33,010 bases of DNA from Planctomycetota bacterium (GTDB taxonomy: Bacteria; Planctomycetota; JAJSAM01; JAKLKS01): contig JAKLKS010000015.1 of assembly GCA_023150535.1 (NCBI GenBank), forward strand, positions 1-33,010, read 5' to 3'. Shown one piece after another: positions 6,530 to 15,194 of the stretch. Below the pieces are notes generated by a model, which searched no databases, was not told where the DNA came from, and was given only the letters and a program-made list of their open reading frames with translations. How positions within the stretch are numbered: position 1 is the first letter of the stretch; each line of letters starts with the position of its first letter. The position numbers and the translations under genes are program-made.

Positions 6530-8442
6530 GGCTCCCCCCCCTCCCGTCGGCCCTCCTCCTCGGGACCCTCCTCGCGCTCCCCGCGGGCCCCCTCCCCGGC
6601 GCCGAGGACCCCGACGCCGGGCCCCCCTTCAAGGTCACCGGCACCTACCCGGGCGACGGGCGGGAGGGCGTCCTCACCGACCCCGTGGCGGTGCGGTTCA
6701 ACAGGCCCCTCGACCTCTCCTCCGCCACCGCGACGTCCCTCGTCCTGCGCAACGGGGCCCAGAAGCTGGCCGGCGCCTTCTCGACGGGCGCGGGGAAGGG
6801 GGGGGAGCCCGACCCCCGGATCCTCGTCTGGACCCCCGCCGCCCCCCTCCCCCCGGGCGCGCGGATCTCCCTGGAGGGCACCCTCGACCTCCGCAGCGAC
6901 CTCGGGCGGGGGCTCGACGACGTCCTCGAGATCTCCTTCACCGTCGACCCGGCGAAGCCCGCCTTCACCCAGACCCCCCTCCCGGGGAAGGTGAAGTTCG
7001 CCCGCCGCCCGAAGGTCGGGCCCCCTCCCGTGGTGCGGTGGACCGACCCCCTGGCCGGCTTCGGCTCCGTCTTCTCCGACCGCATCCGCATCCGGTTCAA
7101 CCGGCCCATGAACGGGGGCACCCTCAACCCCTCCACGGTGCGCATCCTCACGGGGGGGGCCGACGTCCCCGGCATCCTCCACTACCCCTCCTCCGGGGAC
7201 CCGCGCGAGGTGGAGTTCCTGCCCGAGTCCCCCCTCTTCCCCGGCACCTCCTACCAGATGCTCGTCACCCGGGAGGTCCGCACCGAGCGGGGCGCCAACC
7301 TCCGCGAGGAGTACCGCGCGGGGTTCAGCACCTCCCCCTTCAAGGAGGGGGTGCGGCCGGTCCGGCCCGAGGACTTCACGCCGGGCCCGGACCTCGCCCT
7401 CGGCCGGGCCTTCCACACCGCCAGCCCCCTCTCCGGGGGGGACGTGCTGGTCGCCGGCGGGGAGGGGGTGCCCGGCGCCCCCACGGCCGTCTGCGAGGTC
7501 TTCCGCCGGGGATCCGCCACCTTCGAGAGGGCGGGGGACCTCGGGGACTCCCGGCGCAAGCACGCGGCGGTGACCCTCAAGAGCGGCAAGGTCCTCGTCT
7601 GCGGGGGCTTCGGCGCCGCGGGGCAGACCCTGGCCTCGGCGGAGCTCTTCGATCCCCTCTCCGGGACCTGGTCGCCGGCCTCCTCCATGGCCTCCTCGCG
7701 GGCCCACCACACCGCCACCCTCCTCCAGGACGGGCGCGTGCTGGTGGCGGGGGGCTTCACCACCGCCGGAGGGACCTTCGACTACGAGGGGACGGCGGAG
7801 GTCTACCACCCCACCACCGACGCCTGGGTCCCGGCGGGCCCCCTCGCCTGGAGGCGGGGCGGGCACACCGCGACCCTGCTCAACGACGGGAAGGTCCTCC
7901 TCGCCGGGGGGGCCCGCTCCCAGGCCGCCGTGGCGGAGCTCTACGACCCCGCCGTGAACGCCTGCCGGCGGACCGCGGGCGACCCGGCGGAGCACCGGAT
8001 CTTCCACGCCGCGGCGTTGGTGCGCCTCGGCTCCGTCCTCCTCGCGGGCGGAGGCCCCGCCCAGGCGGAGCGGTACGAGCCGGAGACCGAGACCTTCTAC
8101 CCCTCCGGCTCCTGCCCCCCCTTCGGCCTGCCGGTGTCGGAATCCCCCTGGTACCCCACGCTCACCCCCATCCCCGGGGGGAGGGCGGCCTTCCTCGGCG
8201 GGCTCTCCCTCGGCGGGGGGGGCGGGGGGAGCGACCTCGTGCTCGCCCAGATCCAGCTCTGGGACACCCGGGGCGGGAACGGCACGGGGGCCTTCTTCCC
8301 CATGCTCTTCTTCCTGCCCGTGCCGAGGGCGGCCCACACGGTCACCCCGCTGGGGGACGGAAGATTCCTCGTCGTCGGGGGCCTCGGGACCGAGACCTCC
8401 TTCAACGAGCGGCGGACGACCCTCTTCTTCCCCTCGAACTGA
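6526..8442 (+). CDS. Secreted protein with two SbsA/Big_5 Ig-like domains and kelch propeller
   Basis: 638 residues from TTG, with GGAGG at 6511-6515; the in-frame GTG at 6481 is the alternative start. The N-terminus LRLPPLPSALLLGTLLALPA is a Sec signal peptide. Two domains of the bacterial Ig-like SbsA type follow: one with TYPGDGREGVLTDPVAVRFN and ending in LEISFTVD, the second with RIRIRFNRPMNGGTLNPSTV. The rest is a beta-propeller of galactose-oxidase/kelch repeats, recognised by the repeating H(T/A)A.L..G.VLV.GG pattern: GRVLVAGGFTTAGG, GKVLLAGGARSQA, GSVLLAGGGPAQAE and GRFLVVGGLGTET. Galactose oxidase copper ligands are not evident, so a binding role is likelier than catalysis. The 3' end overlaps argH tail to tail by 41 bases. 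Confidence 0.85.
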   Translation: MRLPPLPSALLLGTLLALPAGPLPGAEDPDAGPPFKVTGTYPGDGREGVLTDPVAVRFNRPLDLSSATATSLVLRNGAQKLAGAFSTGAGKGGEPDPRILVWTPAAPLPPGARISLEGTLDLRSDLGRGLDDVLEISFTVDPAKPAFTQTPLPGKVKFARRPKVGPPPVVRWTDPLAGFGSVFSDRIRIRFNRPMNGGTLNPSTVRILTGGADVPGILHYPSSGDPREVEFLPESPLFPGTSYQMLVTREVRTERGANLREEYRAGFSTSPFKEGVRPVRPEDFTPGPDLALGRAFHTASPLSGGDVLVAGGEGVPGAPTAVCEVFRRGSATFERAGDLGDSRRKHAAVTLKSGKVLVCGGFGAAGQTLASAELFDPLSGTWSPASSMASSRAHHTATLLQDGRVLVAGGFTTAGGTFDYEGTAEVYHPTTDAWVPAGPLAWRRGGHTATLLNDGKVLLAGGARSQAAVAELYDPAVNACRRTAGDPAEHRIFHAAALVRLGSVLLAGGGPAQAERYEPETETFYPSGSCPPFGLPVSESPWYPTLTPIPGGRAAFLGGLSLGGGGGGSDLVLAQIQLWDTRGGNGTGAFFPMLFFLPVPRAAHTVTPLGDGRFLVVGGLGTETSFNERRTTLFFPSN

Positions 8443-9892
8443 GGCCGGACCCGGCCCCCCGGCCCCGGGCGAAGCGCCGGATCCGGGCGATCTCCCGCCG
8501 GACGCGCCCGGGCGCCGTCCCCCCGACGTGGTCGCGGCGGGCGACGGCGGTCCGCGGCTCCAGCAGGGGGAGGAGGTCCGGCCCGAAGGCGGCGTGGAGC
8601 CCGCGCCAGTCGGAGGGCGCGAGGTCGGGGAGCCGGCAGCCCCGCTCCTCGGCCAGGAGCACGGCCCGCCCCGCCGCCTCGTGGGCGTCCCGGAAGGGCA
8701 CCCCCCTGACCACGAGGTAGTCGGCCGCCTCCGTGGCCTCCGGGAACCCGGCCAGCAGCGCCCGGGCGCAGGCCCCGCGGTCGAAGGAGAGCCCCCGGAC
8801 CAGGGCCGCCGCCGCCCGCAGGGAGGCCCCCCAGGTGTCCAGGGCGTCGAAGACCGCCTCCTTGTCCTCCTGCAGGTCCCGGTTGTAGGCGAGGGGCAGC
8901 CCCTTGAGGATCACCAGGAGCGCCACCAGGTGGCCCGCCACGCGCCCGGTCTTCCCGCGGAGGAGCTCCGCCGGGTCGGGGTTGCGCTTCTGGGGCATGA
9001 TGCTCGATCCCGTGGAGACGGAATCGTCGAGGCGGGCGAAGCCGAACTCGGCCGTGGTCCACAGGACGGCGTCCTCGGCGAGGCGGGAGAGGTGGACCAT
9101 GCCGAGGGCGGCGGCGGCGAGGACCTCCACGGCGAAGTCGCGGTCGGAGACGGCGTCCACGCTGTTGCGGCAGGGGGAGGCGAAGCCGAGGTCGCGGGCG
9201 GTCCCCGCGCGGTCCACGGGGAAGGTGGTACCCGTGGCGGCGCCGCTGCCGAGGGGGCACTCGTCCATGCGCCGCAGCGCGTCGGCGAGCCGGCCGTCGT
9301 CCCGCGTCAGGGGCTCCGCGTGGGCGAGGAGCACGTGGGAGAGGAGGACCGGCTGGCCGCGCTGGAGGTGGGTGTAGGCCGGCGCCAGGACCCCGAGGTG
9401 GCGCGCCGCGAGGTCGGCCAGGGCGCCGGCGAGCGCGCGCAGCCCCCCCCGGATCCCCTCGGCCTCGCCCCGGATCCAGAGCCGGAGATCGGTGGCGACC
9501 TGGTCGTTGCGGCTCCGGGCGGTGTGGAGGCGGCGGCCCGCGGGGCCGATCCGCTCCGTGAGGACCCGCTCGACGAAGGAGTGGACGTCCTCGTCGGGGG
9601 CGCCGGCGGCGGAGAGCCGGCCGGCGTCGATGTCGCGGAGCATCCCGCGGAGGCCGCGGAGGATCCGGTCGGCCTCGCGGCGGGGGAGGATCCCGGTGCG
9701 CCCGAGCATCCGGGCGTGGGCGGCGGAGGCCTCGACGTCCACGCGCAGGAGCCGCCCGTCGAAGCGGAGCGAATCCCCGATCTCCCGCAGCTCCGGCCCC
9801 GGGCCCCCGCGGAACCGCCCCCCCCAGAGGGCGGCGCCCCGCGGCCCCCCCTCCGGCCTCCCCGCCCCCTTCGGCCTCCCCCCGCGGCTCAT
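8402..9892 (-). CDS. argH: Argininosuccinate lyase
   Basis: 496 residues. Last step of arginine synthesis: splits argininosuccinate into arginine and fumarate. Start ATG at 9892 forms an ATGA overlap with the argE' stop. The fumarase/aspartase superfamily signature GSSIMPQKRNPD lies at residues 295-306. HTARSRNDQV (123-132) and YTHLQRGQPV (173-182, catalytic-His region) are intact. The N-terminus carries about 20 extra Gly/Arg/Pro residues before the usual LWGGRF motif. The C-terminus is a basic, Gly/Ser-rich tail, which makes the protein somewhat longer than the roughly 460-residue norm. That tail is where the gene overlaps the convergent kelch gene. It is the last gene of the eight-gene operon. 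Confidence 0.96.
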   Translation of the reverse strand: MSRGGRPKGAGRPEGGPRGAALWGGRFRGGPGPELREIGDSLRFDGRLLRVDVEASAAHARMLGRTGILPRREADRILRGLRGMLRDIDAGRLSAAGAPDEDVHSFVERVLTERIGPAGRRLHTARSRNDQVATDLRLWIRGEAEGIRGGLRALAGALADLAARHLGVLAPAYTHLQRGQPVLLSHVLLAHAEPLTRDDGRLADALRRMDECPLGSGAATGTTFPVDRAGTARDLGFASPCRNSVDAVSDRDFAVEVLAAAALGMVHLSRLAEDAVLWTTAEFGFARLDDSVSTGSSIMPQKRNPDPAELLRGKTGRVAGHLVALLVILKGLPLAYNRDLQEDKEAVFDALDTWGASLRAAAALVRGLSFDRGACARALLAGFPEATEAADYLVVRGVPFRDAHEAAGRAVLLAEERGCRLPDLAPSDWRGLHAAFGPDLLPLLEPRTAVARRDHVGGTAPGRVRREIARIRRFARGRGAGSGLSSRGRRGSSAAR

Positions 9893-10953
9893 GGACCGCC
9901 TCCCTTCGCGGCGAACCAGCGGAGCGCGAGGTCCCTGTAGACCTCCGCCGCCCGAAGGACCTGGTCCAGCGGCACGGACTCGTCGGCCTGGTGGCTCTGC
10001 TCCGGGTCCCCGGGGCCGAGCACGATCCCGGGGACGTCCCTCACGTGGAAGAGGTCGGAGACCCCGCCGAACCCCACGGGGTCGGCGGTGCCCGTGGCCG
10101 CCAGCGCCGCCGCCACGAGCGGGTCCGACCGGGGGGTCTCCACCGGCGTCATGCGGTCGCGGAGCGTCGCGATGCGGCTGCGGATGAGGCCGCGCAGCCG
10201 CGGCACGAGGACGTCGTTGCCGTGGTCCGGCGTGGGCCGCGCGTCCACGGTGAAGACGCACTCCGCCGGCACGACGTTGCGGGCGGCGCCGCCCCGGATC
10301 GTGGTGACCGTCACCGTGGGGTGGCCGAGGAGCGGGTGGGGGGGGCCGTCGAACCTCAGGGACCGGAGGCGCTCCACGTCCTCCAGGGCGAGGAGGATCG
10401 CGTTCACCCCCTGGTGGGGGCGGGCGGCGTGGGCGGCGCGCCCCTCGGCGACGGCCTCGATGCGGACGAGGCCGCGCTGGGCGGTGGCCACCCGCAGCCC
10501 CGTGGGCTCGCCCACCACCGCCGCGTCGGGGGCTGGGAACTCCCCCCGGCAGACCTCCAGGCCCTGGCCCCCGGTCTCCTCGTCGCAGGTGAAGGCCGCC
10601 ACGAGGCGGCCGGGGATCCCCTCCCGCGCCATCCGGGCGAAGGCCGCGGCCATGGCGGCGACCGACGCCTTGTCGTCCCCGGCGCCGAGCCCGTGGAGCC
10701 GCCCTCCCTCGACGGAGGGGGCGAAGGGGTCCCGCGTCCACCGCTCCGTGGGCGGCACGGTGTCGAGGTGGGCGTTGAGGAGGAGGACCGGGCCGCCGGA
10801 GCCCGCGGCGCACCAGACGTTCCGCCCCGAGACGACGGGGGAGAGTCCCTCCCCGCGCAGGGCCTCCGCCGCGCGGGCCGCCGCCGCGGCCTCGTTCCCC
10901 GAGACCGAGGGGATGGCGACGAGGTCCCGCAGCAGGGCGACGGGGTCGATCAC
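9889..10953 (-). CDS. argE: M20 family N-acyl-citrulline/ornithine deacylase (ArgE-like)
   Basis: 354 residues from GTG at 10953; the argB stop TAG shares its last base. Metallopeptidase M20 features are present: LLNAHLDTVP (first zinc ligand), GAGDDKASVAAM (bridging Asp), CDEETGGQGLEV (catalytic Glu pair) and EQSHQADESV near the C-terminus (zinc His). The family includes ArgE, DapE and LysK. Because the operon's carbamoyltransferase acts on acylated ornithine, the natural substrate here should be N-acylcitrulline (ArgE'), giving citrulline for ArgG. That assignment is by context; acetyl- versus succinylcitrulline cannot be read from the sequence. The stop overlaps the argH start (ATGA). Confidence 0.85.
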   Translation of the reverse strand: MIDPVALLRDLVAIPSVSGNEAAAAARAAEALRGEGLSPVVSGRNVWCAAGSGGPVLLLNAHLDTVPPTERWTRDPFAPSVEGGRLHGLGAGDDKASVAAMAAAFARMAREGIPGRLVAAFTCDEETGGQGLEVCRGEFPAPDAAVVGEPTGLRVATAQRGLVRIEAVAEGRAAHAARPHQGVNAILLALEDVERLRSLRFDGPPHPLLGHPTVTVTTIRGGAARNVVPAECVFTVDARPTPDHGNDVLVPRLRGLIRSRIATLRDRMTPVETPRSDPLVAAALAATGTADPVGFGGVSDLFHVRDVPGIVLGPGDPEQSHQADESVPLDQVLRAAEVYRDLALRWFAAKGGGP

Positions 10954-11906
10954 TAGTACTGGTCCTCGCCCTGGGGGACCCGCTCCAGCGAGATCATGGT
11001 CCCGGTCCCCTTCACCGTGAACAGCTCGAGCAGGATGGAGTGGGGCTCGAGCCCGTTGAGGATGTGGGCCCTGGGGATCCCGCGCCGCACCGCCGACACG
11101 CAGGTCCGGACCTTGGGGATCATCCCGCCGCGCACCACCCCCTCCGCCATGAGCCGGTCCGCCTCGTCGGCGGTGAGGTCGGTCAGGAGGGAATCCTCGT
11201 CCCCGAGGTCCCTCATGACGCCGGGGACCTGGGTCAGGTTGAGGAACTTGTCCGCCTTGAGGTCCACGGCCATCTCCAGGGAGACGTTGTCGGCGTTGAT
11301 GTTGAGGACGTTCCCCTTCCCGTCCGCCCCGAGGGAGGCGACCACGGGGACGTAGCCGGCGTCCATGAGGGTCCGGAGCACGCGGGAGTCCACGTTCTCG
11401 ATGTCCCCCACGTGCCCGAAGTCCACGGAGCGGACCTCCCCCGTGGCCGGGTCGGTCATGGGGAGGGCCTCGCGCCGCCGGGCCGTGATGAGGCCGCCGG
11501 AGAGCCCGTTGAGGCCGACCGCGTGGAGCCCCTCGGCGCGGAGCGCCGACAGCATCTCGATGTTGATCTTCCCGGCGAAGACCATCTTGGCGACCTCCAG
11601 CGTCGCGTCGTCGGTGATGCGCCGCCCCTCGACGAACTGGGGCTCGACCCCGAGGCGCTCCTGGAGCTCCGTCGCCTGGGGGCCGCCGCCGTGCACGACG
11701 CAGATGCGCATCCCCACGTGGTGGAGGAGCGCGATGTCGCTGGAGAGGTTCTCCAGGGCGTCGCGGTCCTTCACGAGGTGCCCGCCCAGCTTCACCACCA
11801 GGGTCTTCCCCCGGTGCTGGCGCATGTAGGGGAGGGCCTGGCGGAGGAGCTTCACGTCGAAGTCCTCGGCGCCGCCGTCGCCGGCGGCCGGAAGCGGTTC
11901 GCTCAT
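10953..11906 (-). CDS. argB: N-acylglutamate kinase (acetylglutamate kinase family)
   Basis: 317 residues from ATG, in ATGA overlap with the argF' stop. Phosphorylates N-acylglutamate, the second step of the pathway. Amino-acid-kinase motifs are present: KTLVVKLGGHLVKD (ATP/substrate lysine region), ICVVHGGGPQATEL, and ADNVSLEMAVDLKADKFLNL, followed by GGMIPKVRTCVSAVRRG. The usual GLSGKDG motif reads GLNGLSGGLITARRR, and an insert (ALPMTDPATGEVRSVDFGHV) follows it. A 20-residue Ser/Gly/Asp-rich lead precedes the domain. Whether the substrate is acetyl- or succinylglutamate depends on the first, unidentified step. Confidence 0.94.
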   Translation of the reverse strand: MSEPLPAAGDGGAEDFDVKLLRQALPYMRQHRGKTLVVKLGGHLVKDRDALENLSSDIALLHHVGMRICVVHGGGPQATELQERLGVEPQFVEGRRITDDATLEVAKMVFAGKINIEMLSALRAEGLHAVGLNGLSGGLITARRREALPMTDPATGEVRSVDFGHVGDIENVDSRVLRTLMDAGYVPVVASLGADGKGNVLNINADNVSLEMAVDLKADKFLNLTQVPGVMRDLGDEDSLLTDLTADEADRLMAEGVVRGGMIPKVRTCVSAVRRGIPRAHILNGLEPHSILLELFTVKGTGTMISLERVPQGEDQY

Positions 11907-12967
11907 GGACGGAGGGTCTCCAGGAAGACGGCCTTCTGGACGAGGAGGCGGTTGCGGGCCTGGTTCAGGACGAGGGAGCCCGGCCCCTCGACGACGTCGT
12001 CGGCGGCGACCACGTTGCGCCGCACCGGGAGGCAGTGGAGGAACCGCGCCCTCGGCGCGGCGGCGGCCATCCGCTCCCGGGTGACGGTCCACCCGGCGGC
12101 GGCGGCGCGCGGCGTCCTCTCCTCCTCCCAGCGGCCGTAGAAGGAGGGGGCGCCCCAGGACTTGGCGTAGACCGCGGCCGCCCCGGAGAGCCCCTCGGCC
12201 TGGTCGTGGTGGACGGAGACCGACCCGCCCCGCTCCTCCGCCGCCCTGCGGACGGAACCGAGGAACGCGCCGTCGGGCTCGAACCCCTCGGGGCAGCAGA
12301 CCCGCACCGCCATGCCGGCCCGGGAGGCCATGCGGAGGACCGCGTGGGGCACCGCCATGGGCAGGGGCTTCGGGTGGGGGGCCCAGGTGAGGGCGAGCGG
12401 CTTCCCCCGCAGGTCGGCGCCGAGGGCGTCGCGCAGCGCCAGGAGGTCGGCCAGGGACTGGAGGGGGTGGTCCTGGGCGCTCTCGAGGTTGTAGACCGGG
12501 CAGCGGGCCGCCTCGGCCACGGCGCGGAGCACCGGCTCGGCGGCGTCCTCCTTCCAGGACCTCATCCCCGCGAAGCAGCGGAGCCCGAGGCCCCGCACCA
12601 TGGTGGAGAGGGTGCCGATGGCGTCCCGCACGTGCTCCACGGCGTCGCCGTCCATGACCGCGCCGCGGCGGAACTCCCACTTCCAGGCGTCGTTGCCGGG
12701 GGAGAGGACCGCCGCGTGGCCGCCGAGGTCGGCCATGGCCACCTCCGCCGCCACCCGCGTGCGCAGGGAGGGGTTGAGGAAGACCAGGGCCACGGAGACC
12801 CCGCGGAGGGGGCCGCTGGAGATCGGCTCCTGGAGGGCGCGGGCGGTGGCGAGGAGGTGGTCGACCTCGGCGTCGGAGAGGTCGTCGAGGGAGAGCAGCG
12901 ACCGCCCGCGGAGGTCGACGGGGCGGGCGGGGGCGGGGGGCGGGGAGGCGGGGGCGGACTGGGTCAT
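11903..12967 (-). CDS. argF': N-acylornithine carbamoyltransferase, predicted succinylornithine type
   Basis: 354 residues from ATG, with ATGA overlaps at both ends. Transfers carbamoyl from carbamoyl phosphate to an N-acylated ornithine. SLRTR (67-71) binds the phosphate, HPLQ lies at 167-170 and HCLP at 311-314. It is not an ordinary ornithine carbamoyltransferase. DAWKWEF with W95, LTWAPHPKPLPMAVP, VYAKSWGA and HCLPVRRNVVAADDVV match the Xanthomonas N-acetyl- and Bacteroides N-succinylornithine enzymes. The discriminating residue (Glu92 in the Xanthomonas acetyl enzyme, Pro90 in the B. fragilis succinyl enzyme) falls in MDGDAVEH and is V110. The acetyl enzyme's carboxylated lysine position is V320. 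From known mutant work (Glu92 to Pro, Ser, Ala or Val gives succinylornithine activity) I infer succinylornithine, untested here. Residues 1-18 are a disordered Pro/Ala lead. Confidence 0.9.
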   Translation of the reverse strand: MTQSAPASPPPAPARPVDLRGRSLLSLDDLSDAEVDHLLATARALQEPISSGPLRGVSVALVFLNPSLRTRVAAEVAMADLGGHAAVLSPGNDAWKWEFRRGAVMDGDAVEHVRDAIGTLSTMVRGLGLRCFAGMRSWKEDAAEPVLRAVAEAARCPVYNLESAQDHPLQSLADLLALRDALGADLRGKPLALTWAPHPKPLPMAVPHAVLRMASRAGMAVRVCCPEGFEPDGAFLGSVRRAAEERGGSVSVHHDQAEGLSGAAAVYAKSWGAPSFYGRWEEERTPRAAAAGWTVTRERMAAAAPRARFLHCLPVRRNVVAADDVVEGPGSLVLNQARNRLLVQKAVFLETLRP

Positions 12968-14151
12968 GGCTGGTCGGGCCTCGCGGCGGCGAGCGCTTCC
13001 AGGAACTCCTCCACCTCCGCGGGACCGGCGGTCAGCGGGGGGAGGAGGCGGACGGCGGAGGGATCGGAGGAGACGGAGGAGGCGAGCACGCGCCGCTCCC
13101 GGAGGCGGGCCAGCACCGCCTTCGCGGGGGCCTCGCAGGAGATCGCGAGCAGGAGGCCGAGGCCGCGGACCTCGCGGACGCCGGGGAGGGCGAGGGCCCC
13201 CTCGCGGATCGCCGCGCCGGAGGCGGCGGCCCTCGCGACCAGGCCCTCCTCCCGGATCACGGCCAGCGTCGCCTCCAGCGCGGCGCAGGCGAGCGGGCCG
13301 CCGCCGAAGGTGGAGCCGTGGTCCCCCTCCTTCACCCCCGCGGCGATCCGCTCCGAGAAGAGGACCGCGCCGCAGGGGACGCCGGAGGCCACCCCCTTGG
13401 CCATGGTGTGCATGTCGGGGCGCACGCCCCAGTGATCCCCCGCCCAGGCGCGCCCCGTGCGGCCGAGCCCCGTCTGGACCTCGTCGAAGAGGAGCAGCGC
13501 GCCCCGCTCGTCGCAGAGGCGGCGGAGGCCGCGGTAGTACTCCGGGGAGGCGACCCGCACGCCCCCCAGGGAGGGGACGGGCTCCAGCAGGACCGCCGCC
13601 GTGTCCGGCCCCACGGCCGCCTCCGCCGCCGCGAGGTCCCCGAAGGGCACGAAGGCCGAGCCGGGGACGAGGGGTCCGCCGTAGTCGCGGTACTTCCCGA
13701 GCCCCGTGGCGGAGAGGGCCCCCAGGGTCCTCCCGTGGAACCCGTCGGACATGGCGACGACCCCGGGCCGGCCCGTCGCCGTGCGGGCGGTCTTGAGCGC
13801 GGCCTCGTTGGCCTCCGCGCCGGAGTTGCAGAGGAAGACCTTCCCCGCCCCCCCGGGGCCGAACTCCACGAGCGCCTTCGCGGCCCGGGCGCGGGCGTCG
13901 TTGTAGACGATGTTGGAGTAGAAGAGGAGGCGCCCCGCCTGCTCGCGGACGGCCGCCACCACCCGCGGGTGGGAGTGGCCCGTCAGCGCCACGGCGTGGC
14001 CGCCGTAGAAGTCGAGCCAGGGGTTCCCCTCGCTGTCGAACACGCGGCAGCCCTCGCCCCGCACCACGGCGAGCGGGAGGTGGGCGTAGGTCGGCACCTG
14101 GAAGCGGTCCTCCATCTCCCGGATCGCGTCGAAGGAGGAGGGGCCGGTCAC
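12964..14151 (-). CDS. argD: N-acylornithine aminotransferase
   Basis: 395 residues from GTG at 14151, which overlaps the argC stop as GTGA. Class III PLP transaminase that converts N-acylglutamate semialdehyde to N-acylornithine using glutamate. Motifs: VFLCNSGAEANEAALKTAR (phosphate and cofactor contacts), DGFHGRTLGALSATG, LLLFDEVQTGLGRTG (cofactor Asp and Gln), and HTMAKGVASGVPCG with the Schiff-base lysine. The normally conserved EPIQGEGG loop reads EPVPSLGGV, a deviation at the substrate side of the active site. It fits an enzyme adapted to a different acyl group but could be neutral drift. Gene order argC-argD-argF'-argB-argE'-argH resembles what I recall of Bacteroidetes arginine clusters. 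Confidence 0.93.
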   Translation of the reverse strand: MTGPSSFDAIREMEDRFQVPTYAHLPLAVVRGEGCRVFDSEGNPWLDFYGGHAVALTGHSHPRVVAAVREQAGRLLFYSNIVYNDARARAAKALVEFGPGGAGKVFLCNSGAEANEAALKTARTATGRPGVVAMSDGFHGRTLGALSATGLGKYRDYGGPLVPGSAFVPFGDLAAAEAAVGPDTAAVLLEPVPSLGGVRVASPEYYRGLRRLCDERGALLLFDEVQTGLGRTGRAWAGDHWGVRPDMHTMAKGVASGVPCGAVLFSERIAAGVKEGDHGSTFGGGPLACAALEATLAVIREEGLVARAAASGAAIREGALALPGVREVRGLGLLLAISCEAPAKAVLARLRERRVLASSVSSDPSAVRLLPPLTAGPAEVEEFLEALAAARPDQP

Positions 14152-15194
14152 GGCCGGGTCCCCGGGTGGAGGAGGCCCGCGGTCTCGGGGAGCCCGAAGA
14201 GGAGGTTCAGGTTCTGGACGGCCTGGGAGGCCATGCCCTTGCCGAGGTTGTCGATGGCGCAGAGGACCACGGCGCGGCGGCCCTTCGCGTGGACGGCGAC
14301 GTCCGCGAAGTTCGTCCCCGCCACGACCCCGACCCGCGGGGTCCCCCGGCGGATCCGCACGAAGGGCTCCCCCCCGTAGACATCCCGGAAGATCCCCTCC
14401 AGCGCCTGCGGGTCGGCGGGCGCGTCGAGCAGGACCGCGGCGGTGGCGAAGATGCCGCGCACGAAGGGGCCGGAGTGGGGGACGAGGGAGACGGAGGCGG
14501 ATTCCGCCCCCGATTCCCGGAGCTGCCTCTCGATCTCCGGGACGTGCTGGTGCTCGAGCACCTTGTAGGCGCGGAGGTCGGCCGCCCTCTCGGGATGGTG
14601 GGTCCCGGCCCCGGGCTCGACGCCCGAGCCGGAGGACCCGGTGACGGCGAAGACCACGGATTCCCCGCGGAGCATCCCGCGGCAGGCCAGGGGGTGGAGG
14701 GCCGCGACGACGGCCGTGGCGAAGCAGCCGGGGTTGGCCACGCACCGCGCGGCCCGGACGGCCGCCCGGTTCGCCTCCGGGAAGCCGTAGACGAACCGCG
14801 ACGCGAGCCCCGGCGCGGGGTGGGGCATGCCGTAGGCCCGCTCCCACTCCCCGGCGTCGTCGAGGCGGAAGTCCCCGGAGAGGTCCACGATGCGCAGGCC
14901 GGGGTTCGCCCCGAGCGCCGCGGGGACGAGGCGGGCCGCCTCGCCGTGGGGGAGCGCGAAGACCAGCGCCTCCACCCGCCTCGCCAGGGACTCCGGGACC
15001 TCGTCGGTGACGACGAGCTCGGTCGTCCCCTCGAGGAACTCGTGGACCTCGGCGAGGCGCTTCCCGGCGGCCCGGCGGGCGGTCGCGGCGACGAGTTCGA
15101 AGCCGGGGTGCCCGAGGAGCAGGCGGGCGGTCTCGGCGCCTCCGTACCCGCTCGCGCCGACGATGCCGACGGGGATCCGGGCCGGGCCGGTCAA
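14148..15194 (-). CDS. argC: N-acyl-gamma-glutamyl-phosphate reductase
   Basis: 348 residues. NADPH-dependent reduction of N-acylglutamyl phosphate to the semialdehyde. Start TTG at 15194 is chosen because it makes a TTGA overlap with the preceding stop and lies just before the Rossmann motif IPVGIVGASGYGGAETARLL; no in-frame ATG lies nearby. The catalytic cysteine is in VANPGCFATAVV. SGSGVEPGAGTHHPERAADL, PHSGPFVRGIFATA and the late VLCAIDNLGKGMASQAVQNL are typical of the long ArgC class. The length is normal. The context leaves the acyl group undecided. Confidence 0.95.
   Translation of the reverse strand: MTGPARIPVGIVGASGYGGAETARLLLGHPGFELVAATARRAAGKRLAEVHEFLEGTTELVVTDEVPESLARRVEALVFALPHGEAARLVPAALGANPGLRIVDLSGDFRLDDAGEWERAYGMPHPAPGLASRFVYGFPEANRAAVRAARCVANPGCFATAVVAALHPLACRGMLRGESVVFAVTGSSGSGVEPGAGTHHPERAADLRAYKVLEHQHVPEIERQLRESGAESASVSLVPHSGPFVRGIFATAAVLLDAPADPQALEGIFRDVYGGEPFVRIRRGTPRVGVVAGTNFADVAVHAKGRRAVVLCAIDNLGKGMASQAVQNLNLLFGLPETAGLLHPGTRP

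Noticed and set aside
11903-12967. Ordinary ornithine carbamoyltransferase (ArgF)
   Set aside because: DAWKWEF, LTWAPHPKPLP, the KSWGA motif and HCLPVRRN are those of the acylornithine enzymes.
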